A DNA stretch of 64,000 nucleotides from Psychrobacter sp. P2G3 (GCF_001593285.1 NZ_CP012529.1:434001-498000); one strand, 5' to 3'. Counted from the first letter of the stretch, positions 27,273 through 37,318 are shown. Numbers and translations: made by a program. The notes: generated from the sequence alone by a model not told the origin.

Positions 27273-28772
27273 ATGAACAATCCAGATTCTATCGATAGCA
27301 TTCACGATTTATTTGCTAAAAATCAGCCTAAGTTTAATGTTAATGCTAATTCTGACTCTGAAGCTAGCGCGAAATTTCAGGGTGACGTGTATGAAGAGTT
27401 GGCACAGCTTGAATATATCTATGTCGATGATGAAATTGGATTAAATACCGAAGACAGTAAAACCATGACCTCGCACAAACCTATCTCTTTGAGTGATTTC
27501 TTTGAAGGATTGGCACAGCTTGCGACAATGGGTGTGGTTGAGGTTACTGACATTGTAGAAGCCATCCATCGTGAGATTATTCTACGTCCTTTGGGACGTT
27601 TTAACGAAGGCAATGTCAGTAAATGGCAACGTGGTCTTACCGGGCGAATCTATGGGGCAGTACGCCAAGTAACACGGCTAGTAGGCAACAATCTAGCCTC
27701 AGCGCTGCGAATATATAAAAGCCTGCTCAATCAAAAAGACTCGCGCCCGCTACCTGAAACACTAAAACAGCTTATCAACGTTCTAAATGGCGTAATGGGC
27801 GACCATCTTGTCACACATAATAACCCTCTCGCTATCCCGATGATTTTATACGACAGCTCTTTACGCCCAAGATATGGACATCTAAAAAACAAAGAGATAT
27901 CAGGGCGCGTTATTGTTTTATGCCATGGTCTTTGTATGAGTCACTTGAGCTGGCAACCAACTGCAGGTAATAGTCTTGGCGCGTGTATTAGTCGCAGTCT
28001 GCCAAAATCTACCGTTCTATACCTTGATTACAATACTGGACGGCGCATCTCACTCAATGGTCGCAACTTCTCTAAAGTGCTACAACAGTTAGTAGATAAT
28101 AACCCAAATATCAGTCAGATAGATTTGGTTGGGCATAGCATGGGTGGATTGGTCGCTCGTAGTGCGCTGTTCTATGGCAAACAACAAGGTTTTAACTGGG
28201 TGAAACGAGTTAGTAACCTCATTACTCTTGGCTCACCGCATCATGGTGCAAGCCTAGAGCGTATCGGTTATTTTGTGCAAGATATGATCGCCAAGCTGCC
28301 TTTTGCAGGGTCGCTTGCCAAACTGGGTGATTTACGTAGTACAGGCATTATCGATTTGCGACATGGTAGTATTCGTGACGATGATTGGAAGTCTTTAGAA
28401 GGCCGCAGTGTGCTACCGCAAGACTTTCATCATCCTGCTCGTCTGCCGCTACATGTGAATACTTACTTTATCGCGGCCACGCTGGTTGAGGCTCATTACG
28501 ACTCCAAAGCCACAAGCTTATTGGGCGATGGTCTGGTAACAATAGAATCTGCGCTAGGGGAGTATGATGGCGAGCATGCTTTGTCGGTACCTGAAGGGCA
28601 CAAGGCCATTTTTTATGGCGTAAGTCATTACAATTTACTTTACAACGATAGGGTACATAAGCAAGTCGTTGCATGGCTGTTGGACAATGGGCAAGGTAGC
28701 TCTAATCAAGAAGGTGATGCATTTGGTGCTTGCATACATTCTTATCCTGAAAATGTTGAGGTGGTGGTCTAG
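27273..28772 (+). CDS. Alpha/beta-hydrolase (lipase/esterase-like), cytoplasmic
   Basis: A 499-residue protein. The first 200 residues are helical and of unknown role. The second part is an alpha/beta-hydrolase resembling PGAP1/lipase families: VIVLCHGLCMSHLSW gives the oxyanion-hole region, DLVGHSMGGLVARSA contains the nucleophile Ser, LGDGLVTIESALG a likely acid region, and SHYNLLYNDRVH the likely catalytic His. No signal peptide or membrane helix is seen. The substrate is unknown; an intracellular ester hydrolase such as a polyhydroxyalkanoate- or lipid-acting enzyme is possible. It is a single gene that converges with hslO. Confidence 0.82.
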   Translation: MNNPDSIDSIHDLFAKNQPKFNVNANSDSEASAKFQGDVYEELAQLEYIYVDDEIGLNTEDSKTMTSHKPISLSDFFEGLAQLATMGVVEVTDIVEAIHREIILRPLGRFNEGNVSKWQRGLTGRIYGAVRQVTRLVGNNLASALRIYKSLLNQKDSRPLPETLKQLINVLNGVMGDHLVTHNNPLAIPMILYDSSLRPRYGHLKNKEISGRVIVLCHGLCMSHLSWQPTAGNSLGACISRSLPKSTVLYLDYNTGRRISLNGRNFSKVLQQLVDNNPNISQIDLVGHSMGGLVARSALFYGKQQGFNWVKRVSNLITLGSPHHGASLERIGYFVQDMIAKLPFAGSLAKLGDLRSTGIIDLRHGSIRDDDWKSLEGRSVLPQDFHHPARLPLHVNTYFIAATLVEAHYDSKATSLLGDGLVTIESALGEYDGEHALSVPEGHKAIFYGVSHYNLLYNDRVHKQVVAWLLDNGQGSSNQEGDAFGACIHSYPENVEVVV

Positions 28773-28810
28773 TTTTTTAGCCTTACTTTCTTATTTAGAT
28801 TTATCCAGTA

Positions 28811-28844
28811 AAACAAAAACCCTCAAGCATCACACTTGAGGGTT
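28811..28844 (-). terminator. hslO terminator (may work in both directions)
   Basis: The perfect stem AACCCTCAAG/CTTGAGGGTT is preceded by an A-rich run that becomes a U-tract on the minus strand. The right side has only TTCTAATT. Confidence 0.8.
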
Positions 28845-28885
28845 CTAATTATAATTACAAATTAAACAAATCAATTCAATAAAAA

Positions 28886-29863
28886 CTACTCAGCAAATAT
28901 CGTTGCGACATCGTCTTTATTAAATTTATAGACTTCACCACAAAATCCGCAATCCATCTCGAATTTACCGCCTTGTTCCTCGATTATATCCAACGCTTCC
29001 GCTTCGCCGATTTGCTCAATTGCCATCTCGCATTTTTCACGTGAGCATGTACAGCCAAATGATAAGGCAACTGGGTCAGGCGCAACGACATTTTCTTCAT
29101 TGTATAAACGATACAAAATTTCATTCGTATCAAGCGTGGTTAGCTCTTCGGCTTTGACAGTACGAGTCAAAACGCTTAAACGCGTCCACAAGTCGTCATC
29201 GATACCCGCATCTTCGTTTTGCTCTACCTCATAGGTTTCCTCAGCGGTACGAGGCAGCATCTGTACCAATATACCACCTGCTTGCAAGCCGTCAGAAGCC
29301 AAATTAATTAGCGTTGGAATCTGTGCAGATTGCTTTTGATAATGTGCTAAGCAGTCAGCTAAATTGTCATGGCTACGCTCAACGATACCTTGGTATGCTT
29401 CACCGCCATTAGGCTGAATGTTAATAAATAACACGCCTTGACCCATAGCGCCAAGCTCAGCAAAAGCCTCATTAGCACTGGTCATATTTTCCCATGCTTG
29501 TACTTGCTCATCAGTATCCGCTTTCCAGCTGGCAAGGGCGCGAATAATACCGTCTTGATCGCATTCAGCCATTGCCCAATTCAGTAAGCTGTCACTGTCT
29601 GACGACTGCAATTGAATGGACAGGTGGCCATCAATTTTAACAGTACCGATAAGTAAGCTGGCAGCCGTCAACATTTCACCCAATAAGCGTTTGATGGCTT
29701 CAGGGTAGGGCTTTTGAGCGATAGTGCTGGCGTAACTACGTGATAGGCGTACGACGTCGCCACGCACAGGCGAATCTTGAATAAAAAAGCGCTGACGCAC
29801 ATCATTATCGGTAGATACGGTGTCAGTTTTTGCTATCTGAGAGTTTTGATTGGCTTGAGTCAT
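28886..29863 (-). CDS. hslO: Redox-regulated chaperone Hsp33
   Basis: A 325-residue cytoplasmic holdase activated by oxidation. The C-terminal zinc switch is present: FGCTCSREKCEMAI gives the CxC pair and DCGFCGEVYKF the CxxC pair. The N-terminal core holds YASTIAQKPYPEAIKRLLGEMLTAA and the usual GGI(L)VQMLP region. It is somewhat longer than E. coli Hsp33 (about 292) because of acidic insertions around residues 220-260. The gene stands alone, divergent from the gltI cluster. Confidence 0.95.
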   Translation of the reverse strand: MTQANQNSQIAKTDTVSTDNDVRQRFFIQDSPVRGDVVRLSRSYASTIAQKPYPEAIKRLLGEMLTAASLLIGTVKIDGHLSIQLQSSDSDSLLNWAMAECDQDGIIRALASWKADTDEQVQAWENMTSANEAFAELGAMGQGVLFINIQPNGGEAYQGIVERSHDNLADCLAHYQKQSAQIPTLINLASDGLQAGGILVQMLPRTAEETYEVEQNEDAGIDDDLWTRLSVLTRTVKAEELTTLDTNEILYRLYNEENVVAPDPVALSFGCTCSREKCEMAIEQIGEAEALDIIEEQGGKFEMDCGFCGEVYKFNKDDVATIFAE

Positions 29864-30178
29864 AAGTCATTAGTATGGTTAAGAAGTTGCTAGCTTTATG
29901 GGGATTATCCATAATTTATCAACGATAGAGAAAGCGCTAATATTGATTCGAAGCTCTAGAGTTGATAGTAGTTTACCCATTCCATTTAAATTTTCTTATT
30001 GAATATGAGATATTATGGATATATGTAAGAAAGTTTACTAAGGTCGGTAAAAGTGTTGTACAGTAACATTAAGTTGCTCTATGATAACTGAAAGTAACAG
30101 CAAGGATGCTGGGCAGTGATGTAGAAAATGTCCAAGCTTTTCACCGATTTGTAATAGTTTGATAAAAGGATGTATCTT
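29864..30178. other. Divergent region between hslO and the gltIJKL cluster
   Basis: About 315 bases with no gene. It holds the candidate sigma-70 promoter for the transporter listed separately. No hslO heat-shock promoter could be picked out with confidence. Confidence 0.45.
30056..30085 (+). promoter_or_regulatory. Candidate sigma-70 promoter for the glutamate/aspartate transporter
   Basis: TTGTAC (30056-30061) and TATGAT (30080-30085) are separated by 18 bases, about 95 bases upstream of the binding-protein start. Confidence 0.5.
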
Positions 30179-31159
30179 ATGGCTTATTCAATCTCAAAAC
30201 CTCTAACGTTAGCTGCTTTTATGGCACTTGGCTTGGCTGGCTGTAATAACAGTAACCAAACTGCCGATGATGCTGCTCCAGCAGACGATGCAGCGACTAC
30301 AGAGGCTGCAGCAAATCCTAACGGCACCCTACAAAAAATAAAAGATTCGGGCACTATTGTTGTCGGTTATCGTGACTCCTCTATTCCATTTTCTTACATC
30401 GCAGATGACCCTAATCAGCCGATGGGCTATGCGCATGATTTAGAGATGAAAGTGGTCGAAGCGGTTAAGCAAAAGCTAAACATGCCAGACCTAAACATTC
30501 GCTATAACCTAATCACCTCACAAACTCGTATTCCATTAGTACAAAACGGTACAGTAGATTTTGAATGTGGTTCAACGACTAATAATGAAGAGCGCCAAAA
30601 ACAAGTGGCTTTCTCTAATGGCTTCTTTGAGATTGGTACGCGCTTATTAACCAAGACCGACTCTGGCATTCAAGACTTTGAAGACTTAAAAGGTAAAACA
30701 CTCGTCACGACTGCAGGTACGACCTCAGAGCGTTATATTCGACAATATAATGACGAGAAGAAGATGGATACCGATATCATCTCTGCCAAAGATCATGGCG
30801 AAGGCTTCTTGATGTTAGAAAATGGCCGTGCTGATGCCTTTATGATGGATGATGTATTGCTTGCAGGCGAAAAAGCCAAAGCAAAAAATCCTGATGAATG
30901 GGTAATCGTTGGTACGCCGCAATCGTTTGAAATCTATGGCTGTATGATGCGTAAAGACGATCCTGAGTTTAAAGCTGTTGTCGATGAAGCATTGGCTAAC
31001 ACCTTTAGTTCAGGTGAGATTAATAGCATTTATGACAAGTGGTTCTTAAACCCTATTCCACCGAAGAACGTCAATCTAAACTTTGAGATGTCAGACAACT
31101 TAAAAGCTTTAATTGCTAATCCACATGATAGTGCCCAGCCAAAAGACGCTGCACAATAA
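30179..31159 (+). CDS. gltI: Glutamate/aspartate ABC transporter substrate-binding lipoprotein
   Basis: A 326-residue family 3 binding protein. ATG 30179 has AAAGGA about 8 bases upstream; the ATG at 30170 overlaps that site and is less likely. The lipobox is LAGC (Cys 22). GltI-type landmarks are LQKIKDSGTIVVGYRDSSIPFSYI, NIRYNLITSQTRIPLVQNGTVDFECGSTTNNEERQKQVAFS and GCMMRKDDPEFKAVVDEAL. It should capture glutamate or aspartate and deliver it to GltJK. A long inverted repeat separates it from the permease genes. Confidence 0.93.
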   Translation: MAYSISKPLTLAAFMALGLAGCNNSNQTADDAAPADDAATTEAAANPNGTLQKIKDSGTIVVGYRDSSIPFSYIADDPNQPMGYAHDLEMKVVEAVKQKLNMPDLNIRYNLITSQTRIPLVQNGTVDFECGSTTNNEERQKQVAFSNGFFEIGTRLLTKTDSGIQDFEDLKGKTLVTTAGTTSERYIRQYNDEKKMDTDIISAKDHGEGFLMLENGRADAFMMDDVLLAGEKAKAKNPDEWVIVGTPQSFEIYGCMMRKDDPEFKAVVDEALANTFSSGEINSIYDKWFLNPIPPKNVNLNFEMSDNLKALIANPHDSAQPKDAAQ

Positions 31160-31184
31160 CGACATTTTGTCCCTCAATATAGCC

Positions 31185-31238
31185 GACTCATGCGCTTAGG
31201 TATTAGGTAGTCATTAAGTTCAACCTAGCGCATGAGTC
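31185..31238 (+). repeat. Long stem-loop between gltI and gltJ
   Basis: The arms GACTCATGCGCTTAGGT and ACCTAGCGCATGAGTC pair almost perfectly (one bulged base) around a 21-base loop, with no T-run after it. By position it may protect the abundant binding-protein message or dampen permease expression. Confidence 0.7.
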
Positions 31239-31265
31239 TATCTTCCGTTGCTCGGAGAGACAAAA

Positions 31266-32012
31266 ATGAATTATAGCTGGAACTGGGGTGTGCTCTTTGA
31301 GCACACTGGTATTGGTAATGAGCTGTACATACATTGGATGATTACCGGCCTTGGCTGGTTGTTATTGATTGGTAGTATTGCATGGGCGATTGCCATGGTT
31401 ATTGGTACCATCTTTGGTATCATGCGCACTTTGCCAAGCAAGACGGCTCGCAGTATCGGCACCGCCTATGTGACTTTTTTTCGTAATATCCCTCTATTAG
31501 TTCAATTATTCTTTTGGTTCTATGTCGCCCCCGGCTGGCTAACACCTGCCTTACAAGAATGGTGGTATAAAGACTTATCTCCAAATACCTCAGCTATGCT
31601 CTCAGCGAGTATTGGTCTTGGCTTATTTACCGCTGCGCGTATCGTTGAGCAAGTGCGTACGGGTATCCAGTCATTGCCACAAGGTCAAATCAACGCCGCT
31701 TATGCATTAGGCTTTAGCGTCCCGCAAGCTTATAAAGAAGTCTTGTTACCACAGGCATTTCGCGTCATTCTACCGCCACTTAGCTCTGAGCTGACAAACT
31801 GCTTCAAGAATGCTTCAGTGGCATCTTTGGTTGGCGTAATGGAGCTGATTAGCCAGACCAAAACCATTAGCGAATATACGCAAAATAACCTTGAAATTTA
31901 TACTTACGCGACCGTGATTTATTTGGTGTTTAACCTGTCTTTGATAGCTATCATGGGTTTGATTGAGCGCAAACTGCGTGTACCAGGGCTTATTGCAGGG
32001 AGTCAGAAATGA
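31266..32012 (+). CDS. gltJ: Glutamate/aspartate ABC transporter permease GltJ
   Basis: A 248-residue inner-membrane permease from ATG 31266, with GGAGAG about 8 bases upstream. Several hydrophobic helices are present. Typical features are YVTFFRNIPLLVQLFFWFYVAP and the EAA loop QINAAYALGFSVPQAYKEVLLPQAFRVILPPLSSE. The last four bases overlap the start of gltK (ATGA), so the two are translationally coupled. It forms the translocation path with GltK. Confidence 0.93.
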   Translation: MNYSWNWGVLFEHTGIGNELYIHWMITGLGWLLLIGSIAWAIAMVIGTIFGIMRTLPSKTARSIGTAYVTFFRNIPLLVQLFFWFYVAPGWLTPALQEWWYKDLSPNTSAMLSASIGLGLFTAARIVEQVRTGIQSLPQGQINAAYALGFSVPQAYKEVLLPQAFRVILPPLSSELTNCFKNASVASLVGVMELISQTKTISEYTQNNLEIYTYATVIYLVFNLSLIAIMGLIERKLRVPGLIAGSQK

Positions 32013-32680
32013 GTATGATGACCGAACTTGCAACGGCCTATCCAGGTCTAATGGGTGGCATGCTGACCACCTTAAAAGTATTGTTCTTAGCCATTCTCGG
32101 TGGTATCAGTTTAGGAACGGTACTCGCTTTGATGCGGCTATCTGGTATTAAGATATTAGAAGTACCAGCCAAGCTGTACGTCAATTACTTTCGTTCTGTA
32201 CCGTTGCTATTAGTATTGCTATGGTTTTATTTTGCCGTACCGATGATCTACTTTTGGGTAGCTGGTAAATACTTACAACTTGATGCAGCCTTTGCCTCGT
32301 GCGTCGTTGCCTTTATGATGTTCGAAGCCGCCTATTTTTCAGAAGTGGTGCGTGCGGGTATTCAGTCTATCGGTAGTGGGCAAGTAAATGCCGCAAAAGC
32401 TTTGGGTATGACTTATGGGCAGACCATGCGCTTAGTCGTGCTACCACAAGCCTTTCGGAAGATGCTGCCACTTATTTTGCAGCAATGTATTATTTTATTC
32501 CAAGATACGACATTGGTATTTGCTATCGGTTTGACAGACTTTTTCCGTGCAGCCTACGTACGTGGTGAGCTGATGGGCTTATTAACGCCTTATATTTTAG
32601 GAGCAGGAGCGGTGTATTTTATCATCAGCTTAAGCGCTTCTATTGGCGTACAACAAGTGCAAAAACGTTTGAGGTTCTAA
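32009..32680 (+). CDS. gltK: Glutamate/aspartate ABC transporter permease GltK
   Basis: A 223-residue inner-membrane permease overlapping gltJ by four bases. It has YVNYFRSVPLLLVLLWFYFAVP and the EAA loop QVNAAKALGMTYGQTMRLVVLPQAFRKMLPLILQQ, both typical of GltK. It pairs with GltJ and is driven by the ATPase encoded about 190 bases downstream. Confidence 0.93.
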   Translation: MSMMTELATAYPGLMGGMLTTLKVLFLAILGGISLGTVLALMRLSGIKILEVPAKLYVNYFRSVPLLLVLLWFYFAVPMIYFWVAGKYLQLDAAFASCVVAFMMFEAAYFSEVVRAGIQSIGSGQVNAAKALGMTYGQTMRLVVLPQAFRKMLPLILQQCIILFQDTTLVFAIGLTDFFRAAYVRGELMGLLTPYILGAGAVYFIISLSASIGVQQVQKRLRF

Positions 32681-32869
32681 TAACTGAAGTTTGAATTTCT
32701 GAGATTTTAATTACAGGTTCTAGTAATAGCTATTTATGAATAAATTTTAATAAAAAGCTATTGCCTAGAATTTATGAGAGTAACCAATAAATATCTTATG
32801 AAATATAACTATATTTCATAAAGCTACATTTAATAAAATTATCCAAAATACGACGGTTAGGAGCCAGTG

Positions 32870-33673
32870 ATGAGTAGTGCTGATACGTATACAAATGACT
32901 TTGGCGGACTGGTTACCAATAACGGCCATGCTAGTGATGAGATGGTCATTCAAATGACTGACGTCAGCAAATGGTATGGTGACTTTCAAGTTTTGAGCGA
33001 CTGTTCTGCCCACGTGCACAAAGGTGACGTGGTGGTGGTCTGTGGGCCATCGGGTAGTGGTAAATCTACTTTGATTAAGACCGTCAATGGACTTGAGCCT
33101 TTTCAAAAAGGTCAGATTATGGTCAATGGCATCTCAGTCGGTGCGCCAAAGACCGATTTACCTAAGCTGCGCAGTAGCGTTGGCATGGTGTTTCAACATT
33201 TTGAATTGTTCCCGCATTTGACTATTATTGATAACTTAATGGTCGCGCAAATTAAAGTATTAGGCCGTAAAGAAAGTGAGGCTAAACAAAAAGCGATGGC
33301 GTATCTGGATCGCGTAGGACTGACCGTACAAGCAGCGAAGTATCCGGCCGAATTGTCCGGTGGTCAGCAGCAGCGGGTAGCGATTGCACGTGCGCTGGCG
33401 ATGGATCCAGTTGCAATGCTGTTTGATGAGCCAACCTCAGCACTTGATCCGGAGATGATTCAAGAGGTGCTGGATGTCATGGTAGAGCTGACCCGCGATG
33501 GTATGACGATGATGTGTGTCACTCATGAGATGGGCTTTGCTAGTCAGGTAGCTAATCGTATTATCTTTATGGATGAAGGCTATATCGTTGAAAACTGTAG
33601 TAAAGATGAATTCTTTGAAGGTGCGAAAAGTGATCGTGCGCAAATGTTCTTATCAAAGATTCTTAATCATTAA
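32870..33673 (+). CDS. gltL: Glutamate/aspartate ABC transporter ATP-binding protein GltL
   Basis: A 267-residue ATPase with Walker A GPSGSGKST, Q-loop MVFQHFELFPH, signature [15 protein letters not shown], Walker [15 protein letters not shown] and the switch His in VTHEMGF. ATG 32870 has AGGAG about 8 bases upstream; a GTG one codon earlier is in frame. An N-terminal extension of about 25 residues precedes the usual start. It completes the gltIJKL importer. Confidence 0.94.
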   Translation: MSSADTYTNDFGGLVTNNGHASDEMVIQMTDVSKWYGDFQVLSDCSAHVHKGDVVVVCGPSGSGKSTLIKTVNGLEPFQKGQIMVNGISVGAPKTDLPKLRSSVGMVFQHFELFPHLTIIDNLMVAQIKVLGRKESEAKQKAMAYLDRVGLTVQAAKYPAELSGGQQQRVAIARALAMDPVAMLFDEPTSALDPEMIQEVLDVMVELTRDGMTMMCVTHEMGFASQVANRIIFMDEGYIVENCSKDEFFEGAKSDRAQMFLSKILNH

Positions 33674-33697
33674 AATGTAGCCCTATGAGTCATTTTT

Positions 33698-33726
33698 AAA
33701 GCGTCTATAAATAGGCGCTTTTTTGT
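33698..33726 (+). terminator. gltL terminator
   Basis: The stem AAAGCGTCTAT/ATAGGCGCTTT (one G-T pair) is followed by a T-run, about 25 bases after the gltL stop. Confidence 0.85.
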
Positions 33727-33886
33727 GGGGGTAGATTTATATCTTCAATATTAATATTGATATGAGTAACTACATCGTGAGCGACGTGGGAGAATAGATG
33801 AGTGAATGGCTGTTTACTGATACAATAAGGGCAATTATATTTGGCAAAATCTGATAAACACAATAATTAAATTAATAGGAGCTTGT

Positions 33887-35140
33887 ATGAGTGCAGAACG
33901 TTCATCTACATCGAAAGGTGTGGTCATTATTGGTGCAGGGTTGGCCGGCTGGCATGTCATCGATGCAATTCGTGCGAAAGATAAAGACATTCCAATTACC
34001 TTGATTACCGCTGATAGTGGCGATCGTTATCATAAGCCAATGCTAACAATGGCAATTAGCCAAAACAAAAGCGCATCAGATTTAGTGAGAGCTACGGGTA
34101 ATGATGCAGCAGAGGCTGCGAATATCAATTTACTTGCCAATACTGAAGTTAGTGATATTGATGCTGCCAGTCAGCAGTTATATCTTGTCTCTGCTAATCG
34201 CTCAGATCCAGCTAACACGAGTTACGCAACGATCAGCTATGACAAGCTAGTGCTAGCAATGGGTGCTCACCCTATCTTTCCGCAAAGCTTGCCAGAGGAT
34301 TTGGTTTGGCATGTCAATCATATTGAGCGCTTTGGTCAACTGCAAGAGAAGCTGGCAACCGGTAGTCAGCATGTTGCCATTGTTGGGGCTGGCATGGTTG
34401 GGACAGAAATAGCAGAGGACTTGCTGAAGGCTGGTCATGAAGTGACGCTGATTGACTTAAATGATGCACCACTTTCACAAATGCTACCGCCAAAAGCCAC
34501 AGCTCGTATTGCTCAAGCGGTCAAATCACAAGGGATTAATTTTTTGGGCAGTTGCCAAGTGTCTGATGTTACTCGTAAAGATAATGGTAAATTGCAGGTC
34601 AGTTATGAGCCGCTAGCGTCAGAAACTGACACTGACACTGACACTGACACTGACACAGAAGCAGACAGTACCGCTGCTCAACAACGTGAGCCGCTTATTG
34701 TGGATCATGTGATTGCCAGTACAGGCTTGCTCGTCGATGATAAATTGCCCGCCGCTGCTGGGGTTGAATTCAATCGCCGTACCGGTATCGTGGTCGATGC
34801 GACAACGTTGCGTACTAATGCCTCCAGTATTTATGCCATTGGTGATTGTATGTCTATCAATGGGGTTGCCTGTCGTTATGTTGCACCGCTGCGTGCGCAA
34901 GCTGCGACCATTGCTGATGATATTTTAGGTCATGAGCATGATGGCTATGAACATAAGCCGCCGATGATTCGTCTAAAAAATAAAGCCATTTCTGTGATGG
35001 TTACTGGGGTTCCGCAAGCTGCTGGCAATTGGCAGGTAAAGACTGAGACTGATGAAGAGTTAATCATGGATTTGCTAGATGATAACAACGAAGTCAGTGC
35101 GACAGTGACCATTAAAGCGCCTGTCATGCCTAAAGCTTAA
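33887..35140 (+). CDS. FAD-dependent NAD(P)H oxidoreductase, rubredoxin-reductase-like
   Basis: A 417-residue two-dinucleotide-binding flavoprotein. The FAD site is VVIIGAGLAGWHVIDAIR at about residues 11-28, followed by RYHKPMLTMAISQNK. The NAD(P)H site is VAIVGAGMVGTEIAEDLLKAGHEVTLID around residues 164-190. The second FAD motif is SSIYAIGDC. The pattern best fits rubredoxin-NAD+ reductases that feed electrons to alkane hydroxylases, but no rubredoxin gene is adjacent, so the partner is unknown. An in-frame (TD)n tract near residues 247-256 is encoded by a hexanucleotide repeat. The Shine-Dalgarno is TAGGAG. Confidence 0.85.
   Translation: MSAERSSTSKGVVIIGAGLAGWHVIDAIRAKDKDIPITLITADSGDRYHKPMLTMAISQNKSASDLVRATGNDAAEAANINLLANTEVSDIDAASQQLYLVSANRSDPANTSYATISYDKLVLAMGAHPIFPQSLPEDLVWHVNHIERFGQLQEKLATGSQHVAIVGAGMVGTEIAEDLLKAGHEVTLIDLNDAPLSQMLPPKATARIAQAVKSQGINFLGSCQVSDVTRKDNGKLQVSYEPLASETDTDTDTDTDTEADSTAAQQREPLIVDHVIASTGLLVDDKLPAAAGVEFNRRTGIVVDATTLRTNASSIYAIGDCMSINGVACRYVAPLRAQAATIADDILGHEHDGYEHKPPMIRLKNKAISVMVTGVPQAAGNWQVKTETDEELIMDLLDDNNEVSATVTIKAPVMPKA
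34625..34654 (+). repeat. In-frame hexanucleotide repeat (ACTGAC)5
   Basis: Five perfect copies of ACTGAC encode Thr-Asp repeats inside the flavoprotein gene. Copy-number change would keep the frame. Confidence 0.9.
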
Positions 35141-35164
35141 TTATTAAAAAATCTCTACACCATA

Positions 35165-35201
35165 GCCAGTGCTGCAATTCTAATGCAGCATTGGCTTTTT
35201 T
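35165..35201 (+). terminator. Terminator after the rubredoxin-reductase-like gene
   Basis: The long stem AGCCAGTGCTGCA/TGCAGCATTGGCT is followed by TTTTTT. Confidence 0.9.
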
Positions 35202-35286
35202 TATGTCTATCGCATCTTTTATATCACTCGCTAACATGATAATACGTCGCATCAATCCTAATCGATACGTGCTGTATCAGTTATGA

Positions 35287-35316
35287 TTGACAGTCTTTCG
35301 TTTAAGGCGCTATATT
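35287..35316 (+). promoter_or_regulatory. Sigma-70 promoter of the first acyl-CoA ligase gene
   Basis: TTGACA (35287-35292), an 18-base spacer and TATATT (35311-35316). The same arrangement, with a very similar spacer (GTCTTTC), precedes the second ligase at 37454. Conservation between the two copies supports function. Confidence 0.75.
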
Positions 35317-35448
35317 GGTTAGGGCATGATTTAACTATACTGTCTAGTTATAAAGAATATTCAAGGAGGAATATTGTACTTACCTTAGCAGCGCATTAAA
35401 TGCTCATAAGGCAATAATAAAACTAACAGCAAAACGAAAGGACTCGTT

Positions 35449-37206
35449 ATGACTCAGCTCACCAATTTCGACAATATTCTTAATAATGTTCCCAAAATTA
35501 ATATAGGCGCACGCTCGGCAAATGCGCCACTGTCCCAAAGCCATGATAAAGGACTTGATGTACCGCTGATTGAGGCGACCATCGGTGATTTTTTCGATGC
35601 CATTGTCAATAAATATCCTGAGCGTGAAGCTTTAGTTTCTCGTCATCAAAATATCCGTTGGACTTACCGTGAGCTACAGGAGAAAGTCAATCAGTTAGCC
35701 AGTGCCATGATTGAGATGGGGCTTGAGATAGGTGATCGTATCGCTATTTGGTCGCATAACAATGCGGAATGGCTGCTGATGCAATTAGCAACAGCAAAAA
35801 TCGGCGTCATCTTAGTCAATATCAATCCTGCTTATCGAACTTTTGAGCTGCAATATGCGCTGAATAAACTGGGCTGCTCGGCCTTGGTATTGATGCGTCA
35901 TTTTAAAACTAGTGATTATACGCAAATGATTCGCGAGCTATGTCCTGAAATTTATCATAAAAGCTATAATCAGCTTGATTTGGTCGAAATTCCTACCATT
36001 GAGCGCATTATTTGGATTGATGAGCCAGAGAGTGATGAGGACTTTAATTTTATGCAAAAGTTCTCTACGTGGATGGCAGAGGGTGATGCAAACGACCCTC
36101 GCGTAGCGGAACGCCAAGCCCAGCTCAAAAACACCGATGCTATTAGTGTGCAGTTTACCAGTGGCACGACCGGCACACCGAAAGGCGCTACCTTAACGCA
36201 TCGCAATATCCTAAATAACGGCTATTTTATGGGCGAAGGAATGAGGCTGACAGAGGAGGATAGGCTATGTATCCCATTGCCGCTTTATCACTGCTTTGGC
36301 ATGGTGGGTGGCAATTTAGCCATTTTAACCCATGGTGGTTGCGCGGTGTATCCCAATGATGGTTTTGATCCGCTAACGGTATTGCAAACAGTGGAAGAAG
36401 AAAAATGTACTGCTCTACTTGGCGTCCCGACGATGTTTATCGCGGAACTCGATCATCCAGAATTTAATAGCTTTGATTTGTCCAGTTTGCGCACGGGTAT
36501 CATGGGCGGTTCAAGCTGTCCTATCGAGGTTATGCGCCGTGTCATGGATAAGATGCACATGAGTGAGGTGACCATTGCTTATGGCATGACCGAGACCAGT
36601 CCAGCTTCTTGTCAGACTAGCTCGCAAACGCCACTTGAAAAGAGAGTGTCCACAGTGGGGATGGTGCTACCAGCGCTTGAGGTCAAAATCGTCGATACCG
36701 AAACTGGTGAGGTCGTCCCGATTGGAGAGACGGGCGAGCTACTGACATATGGCTATGCGGTCATGAAAGGCTATTGGGGTAGCCGTTTTAAAACACGTGC
36801 GGCAATCACTGATGGCTGGATGCATACGGGTGATTTGGCAACGATGGACGAAGATGGTTATATCACGGTGGTTGGGCGTAGTAAAGATATGATCATTCGT
36901 GGCGGCGAAAACATCTATCCAGTAGAAGTCGAAAACTATCTCTATCGCCATCCTAAGATTCGTGATGTACAAATCGTCGGCGTGCCTGACAACAAGTATG
37001 GTGAAGTATTGGCTGCATGGATTATTGCCAAAGAGCAAGGTAGCTTAAGCGAAGAAGAGATAAGGCAATTTTGTCGTGACCATATCGCTCATTATAAAGT
37101 GCCGACCTATTTTCGCTTTGTGACTGAATATCCAATGACTGTGACTGGTAAAATTCAGAAATACAAAATAGTCGAGCAAATGATAGAGGAGTTGGGTTTA
37201 GAGTAG
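35449..37206 (+). CDS. Acyl-CoA synthetase (AMP-forming), copy 1
   Basis: A 585-residue ANL-superfamily enzyme that activates a carboxylic acid to its CoA thioester with ATP. Motifs are the P-loop [25 protein letters not shown], the hinge-side [33 protein letters not shown] and the C-terminal catalytic Lys in TGKIQKYK. It lies just upstream of the leucine/isovalerate genes, so an isovalerate, 3-methyl-branched or medium-chain substrate is plausible. The sequence before the start (ACGAAAGGACTCGTTATGACTCA) is closely matched before the second copy. Cytoplasmic. Confidence 0.9.
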   Translation: MTQLTNFDNILNNVPKINIGARSANAPLSQSHDKGLDVPLIEATIGDFFDAIVNKYPEREALVSRHQNIRWTYRELQEKVNQLASAMIEMGLEIGDRIAIWSHNNAEWLLMQLATAKIGVILVNINPAYRTFELQYALNKLGCSALVLMRHFKTSDYTQMIRELCPEIYHKSYNQLDLVEIPTIERIIWIDEPESDEDFNFMQKFSTWMAEGDANDPRVAERQAQLKNTDAISVQFTSGTTGTPKGATLTHRNILNNGYFMGEGMRLTEEDRLCIPLPLYHCFGMVGGNLAILTHGGCAVYPNDGFDPLTVLQTVEEEKCTALLGVPTMFIAELDHPEFNSFDLSSLRTGIMGGSSCPIEVMRRVMDKMHMSEVTIAYGMTETSPASCQTSSQTPLEKRVSTVGMVLPALEVKIVDTETGEVVPIGETGELLTYGYAVMKGYWGSRFKTRAAITDGWMHTGDLATMDEDGYITVVGRSKDMIIRGGENIYPVEVENYLYRHPKIRDVQIVGVPDNKYGEVLAAWIIAKEQGSLSEEEIRQFCRDHIAHYKVPTYFRFVTEYPMTVTGKIQKYKIVEQMIEELGLE

Positions 37207-37318
37207 ACTGTAGTATATGAGTGCTAGCAAAAATAAGGGAGTTATTTATAATCGCTAGTATTATAAAGGCTTACAACTGAATGCTAAAGGCCTAAAGACA
37301 GAAGTGTTAAACACTGAT

